64,000 nt of DNA from VRUE01 sp963716735 (GTDB taxonomy: Bacteria > Actinomycetota > Thermoleophilia > Solirubrobacterales > 70-9). The notes beneath the pieces are model-generated. The model saw only the letters and a program-made list of their open reading frames with translations, had not been told where the DNA came from and ran no database searches. The stretch spans positions 2,728,001 to 2,792,000 of the forward strand of contig OY970321.1 of NCBI GenBank assembly GCA_963716735.1, written 5' to 3'. How positions within the stretch are numbered: position 1 is the stretch's first letter; every line of letters begins with the position of its first letter. Below, one piece after another: positions 49,123 to 54,879 of this stretch. The position numbers were made by a program, and so were the translations under genes.

Positions 49123-50306
49123 TCGGATTCTTCTTTGGAGGCGGCATCGTGGCGACCGCCGCCGCTGTCCTGTTTTTTTGCGTCACCTACCCCGACAAAG
49201 CGGAGAAGGTCGCGGGGTGGATCGTTGCGCTCGCCTCCAAGATCTGGGACAAGACCGACCGCACGGCGGTGGCGCTCAGGGTTCAGGGGGACATCAACGA
49301 CGCCCGCACCGAGTTGCTGAAGTCGGCTCCGGAGGGGCTGATCGAGCGGAAGATCAAGATCAAGTGGACCGGGGCCGAGGAAGCGGAAGCCCTGTTGAAG
49401 GAGGGCGAGGTCCTGGTCTGCATGGAGAAGTCCGACCACCACGAGCAGAACGTGGCGAATGCGCTCATGGCCTTCCTTCCTAAGACGATGGTCCCTAACG
49501 CGCGTCGCTATCTCGACCGAAGCCGGATGCGCGCGGCCGACCTCATTGTCGCCAAGGGGCTGCTCGACCAGGACGGCGGGAAGGTCGGTGCGCTCGACGT
49601 GTTCTTTCGAGACCACCTCGACCCAGCTCGTGAGTCGGGGAAAGACCTCAAAGAGAAAATCGAAGAACTCGACTCCGTCGACTTGCAGGGGTGGCTGGTT
49701 CGACTGGTCCTCGCTGAGTACTTAAGACTCGGCGAGGAACTTCATCCAGGCGAGCCAGACGACGAAGCCCTGCGTGAGGCCGAGGAATTCGCGAGGTTCG
49801 TCTACAAGCTCGCAGCGCGGGAGCCGGGGGCCAAAGACTCCTCAATGGGAATCAAGGGCCGGTACTTCCGGGTCGCGGTAATTTTCGTCGGAATCAAAGA
49901 ACGCCTGGTGGGGGAGGGCTTGAAGCCATATCGAAAGCGGGCCAAGCGCTACCTCTACACGGGCGAATACGACGCCGTCTACCTGATGGCGCGCGACGAC
50001 AACATGGTCGCTGTCGAAGTACTTGCTGAGAATTTGGACGGCGATGGCCGGGTCGCTAGCGTCAGCACGTACAAGTACGGCCTGCGGGCGGATTTCAAGT
50101 CGCGGTACGGACTGAACCGCGAGAGAGCGATCATTGCCTGTGTTCGTCGCCGTCGTGTCGCAGACGCAGTGCCAGATGATGTTCAAGCGGAGTTGGCGGC
50201 TGTCGAGGCCGGTGACCTCCCAGAGGAGACTTGGGAGACTACGCCGCCGAAATTGGACGCTCCACTGTTCGATCAGGAGAATCGTCCGGCCGAGGCGACT
50301 GACTAG
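49119..50306 (+). CDS. Single-pass membrane protein of unknown function
   Basis: A 395-residue protein. An N-terminal helix (IGFFFGGGIVATAAAVLFFCVTY) anchors a large, probably cytoplasmic, charged domain. It contains RKIKIKWTGAEEAEALLKEG, VCMEKSDHHEQNVANALMAFLP, ARRYLDRSRMRAADLIVAKGLL and a C-terminal beta-rich part ending AIIACVRRRR. I do not recognise the family. It is coupled to the zinc-ribbon-like gene and is the largest unassigned cargo protein of the element. Membrane anchoring with a soluble sensor-like domain is compatible with a defence or exclusion role, but this is unproven. Confidence 0.6.
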   Translation: MIGFFFGGGIVATAAAVLFFCVTYPDKAEKVAGWIVALASKIWDKTDRTAVALRVQGDINDARTELLKSAPEGLIERKIKIKWTGAEEAEALLKEGEVLVCMEKSDHHEQNVANALMAFLPKTMVPNARRYLDRSRMRAADLIVAKGLLDQDGGKVGALDVFFRDHLDPARESGKDLKEKIEELDSVDLQGWLVRLVLAEYLRLGEELHPGEPDDEALREAEEFARFVYKLAAREPGAKDSSMGIKGRYFRVAVIFVGIKERLVGEGLKPYRKRAKRYLYTGEYDAVYLMARDDNMVAVEVLAENLDGDGRVASVSTYKYGLRADFKSRYGLNRERAIIACVRRRRVADAVPDDVQAELAAVEAGDLPEETWETTPPKLDAPLFDQENRPAEATD

Positions 50307-50568
50307 TTCAGGAGCCGCATTCACAGACATCTTTAGACCCCGCCCTCAGGGGGGCCGAAGCCCAAGTTCCGATCGATTACTGGGAATTGAAGCCAAATCT
50401 CGGCCCTTAGGTCGACGACTTGAGGGCCTGAAATTCTTGGACGGGTCCAAAGATGCCTACGGCCCTGCATTGCCGGGAGGCGGTGCGAAAGAGCGCCAGG
50501 CCAGCCAGGGATGTGGGGTTGCTACACCCCGCGTCAACTTGACATGGGCTCGAAAATGTCAGTGAGAA
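50307..50568 (+). other. Gene-free stretch before the excisionase gene
   Basis: 262 nt without a convincing open frame. It contains a small GGGGT/ACCCC hairpin (near 50517-50532) and a TTGACA hexamer at 50538 that may be the -35 of the xis-int promoter. A regulatory or attachment-related role is possible. Confidence 0.4.
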
Positions 50569-50961
50569 ATGACTACTGCAAATGCCCCACATAGTCAGTC
50601 GATCACTGCCCTGCTCGACGCCGCGGCTGCCGATGCCGCGACCTTCCGCCCCAAGGTGACGGCGCCCCCGTGGGCGGCGATCGAAGCGGCGCAGATGCCC
50701 GCCATTGAGTCGCGTCTGTTGACGGTCGCGGAAGCTGCGGAGGTTGTGCCGCTATCGACCAAGCAGCTCTATCGCGTGGCGGAACGCGCAGACAGTCCAT
50801 TCCGCAAGGTGGAGGGGCGGTGGATGGCTTACGCGAATGAGCTTCACCGTTGGATCAGGGAGCATCCGACCGGCTCGAAGCCCGCTGAGTCTCCGGCGGC
50901 CGATGGTGACTCCCTCGCGGCTCGCGTCCGGCGGCGTCGGCGGGAAGGGGGCGCATCGTGA
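50569..50961 (+). CDS. xis: Excisionase/MerR-like DNA-binding protein
   Basis: A 130-residue protein with a winged-helix excisionase domain in the middle: RLLTVAEAAEVVPLSTKQLYRVAERADSPFRKVEGRWMAYANELHRWI. This is the pattern of element-borne Xis proteins. A basic tail (RVRRRRREGG) follows. It overlaps the integrase start by 4 nt, as expected for a xis-int pair. Confidence 0.8.
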   Translation: MTTANAPHSQSITALLDAAAADAATFRPKVTAPPWAAIEAAQMPAIESRLLTVAEAAEVVPLSTKQLYRVAERADSPFRKVEGRWMAYANELHRWIREHPTGSKPAESPAADGDSLAARVRRRRREGGAS

Positions 50962-52115
50962 GCGTCCACCCGACGAAGTTCGGCACCTACGAAGTCAAGT
51001 ACCGCGTTGACGGCAAGCAGCGCTCCAAATCCTTCAAGTCTCAGAAGGTGGCGGAACGCTTCGACGGCGAAGTAACGGAGGCGAAGGACGAAGGGCGGCC
51101 GACTCCCGAGCCGCGCCGCAAGGTGCCGACGTTGGAAACCTTCGCGGAAGACTGGCTGACCGGCCGCGTCAAGCTGGCCGATTCGACGCTAGAGAAATAC
51201 GGCGAACTGCTGGACCGCCACGTACTGCCGGAGCTGGGCGGCCTGCCGCTAACGGAGCTGCGCCCCCGGCGTCTGTACGACTGGCAGCAAAACCGGCTCG
51301 ACGCGGGCGCAGGTCCGGCCGTGCTCGGCAAGGCTCAGGGGTTGCTCCGGCAAATTCTGAAAACCGCCGTCATGCCGCACGAATACCTCGAAGTCAATCC
51401 GGTGCTGGAACTGGAGCGGCCGGAGTACAAAAAGCGGGAGCATCGCTGGCTGGCGGCCGCCGATGTCGAGCTGTTGCGGGGTTGGTATCTGGAGCGCGAA
51501 GACTTGCGCTCGGCGACCCTTGTTTCTGTTCTCGGCTTCATCGGCATCCGCCCACAGGATGCGCTCGCGCTCGAATGGAAGCACCTTGACGGGGACCGGC
51601 TCGAAGTCATCCAGAAGAACTCGGAAGGCGTGATCGCCCCCGGCTCGAAGACCGGCGAACACTGGAAACGTCGCGTCTACGTCCCCGGCCCGGTCCTTGA
51701 CGATCTGGCCGCGTGGCGCGGCGCCGGTTCCGGTCGCGGCCTGCTGTTCGCCCGCGCGGACGGGCAGCCTTGGCGCAAGCACGATTGGGACAACTGGCGC
51801 TCGAAGTACACGCGCCCCGGCGGCCGTCGTCACGGCACCGGCTCCCGGCCGCTGGCGCGGTGCTTCAAGCTCGCGGCTGAGGACGTTGGACTAGGGGCGA
51901 CGTTGAAGCCGTATGACCTCCGCCACACGGCCGCGACCCTCTACGCGGCGGCCGGTTGGACGGCGGTCGAGATTGGACATCAGCTCGGCCACTCGGCGGA
52001 GGTTTCGCAGCGGACCTATCAGCACTTGCTTGACGCGAAACCGGGCGACCGGCGCTCGATTGAGGACTACATCGCGGAGGCTCGCGCGGCCGACGCTGTT
52101 CGGGAAAAGTTCTGA
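50958..52115 (+). CDS. int: Tyrosine integrase of the tRNA-Gly element
   Basis: A 385-residue phage/ICE-type integrase. It has an N-terminal arm-binding region (KFGTYEVKYRVDGKQRSKSFKSQ), a core-binding SAM-like domain (about 55-150) and a catalytic domain. The catalytic residues are Arg198 (GIRPQDALALEW), Arg322 (YDLRHTAATL), His345 (HQLGHSAEVS) and nucleophile Tyr354 (QRTYQHLL). The gene ends 57 nt before the tRNA-Gly attachment site, the standard arrangement. GTG start coupled to xis. Confidence 0.93.
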   Translation: MSVHPTKFGTYEVKYRVDGKQRSKSFKSQKVAERFDGEVTEAKDEGRPTPEPRRKVPTLETFAEDWLTGRVKLADSTLEKYGELLDRHVLPELGGLPLTELRPRRLYDWQQNRLDAGAGPAVLGKAQGLLRQILKTAVMPHEYLEVNPVLELERPEYKKREHRWLAAADVELLRGWYLEREDLRSATLVSVLGFIGIRPQDALALEWKHLDGDRLEVIQKNSEGVIAPGSKTGEHWKRRVYVPGPVLDDLAAWRGAGSGRGLLFARADGQPWRKHDWDNWRSKYTRPGGRRHGTGSRPLARCFKLAAEDVGLGATLKPYDLRHTAATLYAAAGWTAVEIGHQLGHSAEVSQRTYQHLLDAKPGDRRSIEDYIAEARAADAVREKF

Positions 52116-52150
52116 GCGTCGGCCGGTAGAGCGCGAGCCTCACGTTCGGA
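52098..52150 (+). repeat. Right-end GTTCGGR sites and partial tRNA core copy
   Basis: GTTCGGG (52098) and GTTCGGA (52144) match the left-end repeats. Between them, 52125-52138 (GGTAGAGCGCGAGC) repeats 14 nt of the tRNA attachment core. Together they look like integrase arm sites plus a degenerate core remnant. Confidence 0.45.
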
Positions 52151-52157
52151 TTCGGCC

Positions 52158-52163
52158 TAGAAT
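52158..52163 (+). promoter_or_regulatory. Promoter -10 box of tRNA-Gly, supplied by the element
   Basis: TAGAAT, 9 nt before the tRNA, in the same CGGCCTAGAAT-type context as the left copy. It lies on the element side of the junction. Confidence 0.5.
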
Positions 52164-52172
52164 GGCGCTTAC

Positions 52173-52245
52173 GCGGACGTAGCTCAGTTGGTAGAGCGCG
52201 AGCTTCCCAAGCTCGAGGTCGCGGGTTCGAGACCCGTCGTCCGCT
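52173..52245 (+). tRNA. tRNA-Gly (anticodon CCC), reconstituted at the element junction
   Basis: 73 nt fold as a full cloverleaf: acceptor GCGGACG/CGTCCGC, D arm GCTC..GAGC, anticodon arm CGAGC-TTCCCAA-GCTCG, variable AGGTC, and T arm with GGTTCGAGACC. The discriminator is T and CCA is not encoded. Bases 52173-52213 duplicate the left attachment repeat, so the 5' half was probably delivered by the element and the 3' half is host-derived. Confidence 0.96.
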
Positions 52246-52322
52246 TCCCTTGGTCCTCTGTGGAGCACGGCGAACGGATCTCATCAGTCAAGGTTGAGGC
52301 TCCAGGTTCCGATTGTTGGGAA

Positions 52323-54359
52323 GTGGTAGCCGAACTGAGCGAGCGCGAGCGACGGACCGTCCTTTTCGGCGGCCTCCTTGCCCTCTGCCTGCTCGCCGCC
52401 TTTACCGCGCACGCCCTGGTCGGGTTTGGCGGTCCTGGCGCCGATGCGCTCTTCAACACCTGGATCTACAGCGCCCTGATGCTGACCAGCGCCGCCGCCT
52501 GTCTGCTGCGGGCCGCGCTGGTTCGCCGCGAGCGCGCTACCTGGGCACTACTTGGCGTCGGCTTGCTGCTCTACACCGGCGGGGAAATCTATTACGCGGC
52601 CGTGCTCGCCGGACAGGCGTCGGTGCCGATCCCCTCTCCCGCCGACGGCGGCTACCTCGCCTTCTATCCACTCGCCTACGTGGCGCTGATCGCCCTTCTG
52701 CGGGCGAGGATCGGGGCCTTTCCGTTCGCGCGTTGGCTGGACGGCCTGATCGTCGGCTCCGCCGTCGCGGCGCTGGCGGCGGCGTTCGCGCTTGGGCCGA
52801 TCGTCGATGCCTCCAGCGAAGGCCAGACGCTCGCCGTCGCCACCAATCTGGCCTACCCGATCGCCGACCTGACCCTGTTGACGATGGTGGCGACCGCCGC
52901 CTCGTTCACCGGCTGGCGACCGGGGCGCAGCTGGGTGGTCCTCGGTGCCGGCCTCTTGCTGCTCGCCGTCTCCGACGGCGTCTATCTGCTGCAGGCTGCC
53001 AAGGGGATCTACGTCGAAGGCACGATTCTCGATGCCGGCTGGCCATGCGGTGTTCTGCTGGTGGCCTGCGCGGCGTGGATCGAGCCGGGCACCACGGAGC
53101 CGCTGGGATCGCGGGCAGTGCGGATCGTCGCGATACCGGCCGCTGCGGCGCTGATCGCGATCTGCATCCAAGCAGTCGAACGATTCGCCACGGCCCCAAC
53201 CGCAGCGGCAGTCATCTCCCTGCTCACCCTGATTGCGGTCGTCGTGCGGCTCGTCCTCTCATTGCGTGAGAGTCAAGGGGAAGTCCGCACGAGGGCGCAA
53301 GAGTCGCGTACCGACGAGTTGACCGGGCTGCCCAACCGCAGGGCGCTGATGCTGGATTTGGAGGGTGCGATCGCGCGCCCGGCAGCGGCGGGATCCCTTC
53401 GGCTCCTTGCGCTGTTTGACCTTGACGGCTTCAAGCTCTACAACAACACCTTCGGCCACCCGGCTGGAGACGCTCTGCTGGCGCGGCTCGGCGGGCGACT
53501 GGAGCGCTTCGCGGCCGCAAAAGGCAGCGCCTATCGGCTGGGTGGCGATGAGTTCTGCCTTTTGGCCGAGTGCACGGCGGCGGAGGTCGACGCGATCGTC
53601 GCCGGCGCCGGCGCTGCGCTTACCGAGCGCGGCGAGGGGTTCGCGATCGCGGCCTCGCAGGGCAACGTGCTGTTGCCGAGCGAGGCCGGCTCGGTCGAGG
53701 AGGCATTGCAGCTCGCCGACCGGCGGATGTACGCGAATAAGCTCAGCGAGCGGACCTCGGCCGGCTCGCAGTCGCGCGACGTGCTGCTGACGGCGCTACG
53801 CGAGCGTCAACCGCAGCTGGCCGAGCAAGCCGTTGACGTCGCCGAGTTGGCGCTGACGGTCGCCGAAGAGCTGGGAATGGAGGCCGAGCAACGCGATGAG
53901 ACCTACCGCGCCGCACAGTTGCACGAGACGGGGAAGATGGCGATCCCCGACGCGATCCTGAACAAGCCAGGCCCGCTCGAGGAATCCGAATGGGAGTTCG
54001 TCCGCCAGCACACCCTGATCGGCGAGCGGATCATTGCCTCGGCGGCGGCGCTCGTGCCGGTCGCGCGTCTGGTTCGCTCGAGTGGCGAGCGCTGGGATGG
54101 CAGTGGCTATCCGGACTCCCTGCGCGGCGAGCAGATCCCACTCGGCGCGCGGGTGATTGCCGTTTGCGAGGCCTACGCGGCGATGATCTCAGAGCGCCCC
54201 TACAGCGTCGCGATGCGTCCCTCGCGAGCGCTCGAAGAGCTGCGCCGCAGCGTCGGCTCGCAGTTTGACCCCGAGGTCGTTGCGGCCTTCGAGCGGGTCG
54301 CGGCGAAGCGCGGCCTTCCCATCGGGCCTGGGTCAGGGGTACGCCTCTGCGGGAATTGA
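52323..54359 (+). CDS. Membrane GGDEF diguanylate cyclase with degenerate HD-GYP domain
   Basis: About 678 residues. The N-terminal 310 or so hold eight to ten transmembrane helices of a 7TM-like sensor. Then a complete GGDEF domain follows: DELTGLPNRRAL, FDLDGFKLYNNTFGHPAGD and YRLGGDEFCLL, predicted to make c-di-GMP. The C-terminal HD-GYP-like region keeps HTLIGERI and DGSGYP. It reads HETGK for HDxGK and lacks the first His and the HHERWDG histidines, so phosphodiesterase activity is doubtful. The start is uncertain: GTG 52323 or GTG 52260, just after the tRNA. Confidence 0.88.
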   Translation: MVAELSERERRTVLFGGLLALCLLAAFTAHALVGFGGPGADALFNTWIYSALMLTSAAACLLRAALVRRERATWALLGVGLLLYTGGEIYYAAVLAGQASVPIPSPADGGYLAFYPLAYVALIALLRARIGAFPFARWLDGLIVGSAVAALAAAFALGPIVDASSEGQTLAVATNLAYPIADLTLLTMVATAASFTGWRPGRSWVVLGAGLLLLAVSDGVYLLQAAKGIYVEGTILDAGWPCGVLLVACAAWIEPGTTEPLGSRAVRIVAIPAAAALIAICIQAVERFATAPTAAAVISLLTLIAVVVRLVLSLRESQGEVRTRAQESRTDELTGLPNRRALMLDLEGAIARPAAAGSLRLLALFDLDGFKLYNNTFGHPAGDALLARLGGRLERFAAAKGSAYRLGGDEFCLLAECTAAEVDAIVAGAGAALTERGEGFAIAASQGNVLLPSEAGSVEEALQLADRRMYANKLSERTSAGSQSRDVLLTALRERQPQLAEQAVDVAELALTVAEELGMEAEQRDETYRAAQLHETGKMAIPDAILNKPGPLEESEWEFVRQHTLIGERIIASAAALVPVARLVRSSGERWDGSGYPDSLRGEQIPLGARVIAVCEAYAAMISERPYSVAMRPSRALEELRRSVGSQFDPEVVAAFERVAAKRGLPIGPGSGVRLCGN

Positions 54360-54392
54360 GACCCCACGCGCATGCGCGTGGGGTCTCAATTC
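54353..54392. terminator. 40-bp perfect palindrome between convergent genes
   Basis: Positions 54353-54372 and 54373-54392 are exact complements, forming a near-continuous stem with central GCATGC. The stop codon of the GGDEF gene is inside it. It lies before the 3' end of the convergent arsR-type gene and is probably a bidirectional terminator. Confidence 0.8.
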
Positions 54393-54477
54393 GCCTGTAG
54401 GACGGCCAGTCTTCCTCGCCCGGGGAGGCGTGGAGTCAAAATGCGACCGATCGCTGCTCGAGCGGCCCGGCCCCCGC

Positions 54478-54777
54478 TTAGGCGTGTGCTTTGCGGCGGG
54501 TTTTGCGCCCAGCTTTCCCTCTCGCTCCGTTTTCGCTGCTTTCGACCACACGGTAAAAGTGCTCGATCGCACCACGGACCTGTCGTTCGTCCACGACTTT
54601 GACCAGATTGGAGCGACGCAGCTCGGTGACGTGGTAATTGACGGTGCTCAGCGGTGCCTGCAGCTCGAGGCTGAGGTCCTTTGGCGACAGCGTGCGGCCG
54701 CCATCAAGGCTGAGCACTTCCAGGATTGACACCCGCAGGGGGTGGGTATTGGCACGAGCCAGGCGTTCCCAATTCAC
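54478..54777 (-). CDS. ArsR-like winged-helix regulator
   Basis: A 99-residue HTH protein: ANTHPLRVSILEVLSLDGGRTLSPKDLSLELQAPLSTVNYHVTELRRSNLVKVVDERQVRGAIEHFYRV, a standard ArsR/HTH_20 fold, with a basic tail GKAGRKTRRKAHA. It has no Cys metal ligands, so it is unlikely to sense metal. It is divergent from the large secreted repeat protein, which it may control through the AT-rich 54778-54879 interval. Confidence 0.85.
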   Translation of the reverse strand: MNWERLARANTHPLRVSILEVLSLDGGRTLSPKDLSLELQAPLSTVNYHVTELRRSNLVKVVDERQVRGAIEHFYRVVESSENGARGKAGRKTRRKAHA

Positions 54778-54879
54778 GACTACCTCACTTTCGTTGATGG
54801 GGGAATACCTAAAAATAATAGCTCAGATCATCAAAATCGGGTAATCTAATTTTGCGATGACCCAGCGGAAGGGATCCAG

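Larger units (their letters stand above)
41895..52213. mobile_element. Integrated genetic element in tRNA-Gly(CCC), about 10.3 kb
   Basis: Bounded by 41-bp direct repeats of the tRNA 5' half (41895-41935 and 52173-52213). A tyrosine integrase gene sits next to the right repeat and an excisionase-like gene precedes it. Inside are a RepA-like ATPase with an iteron-like region, Xre regulators, a serine recombinase and cargo genes (PH-like, GIY-YIG, HEPN-like, DUF4352 lipoprotein, unknowns). No FtsK/TraB-type transfer ATPase, capsid or terminase is visible. It is best described as an integrative, possibly replicating, satellite or mobilisable element. Confidence 0.88.
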
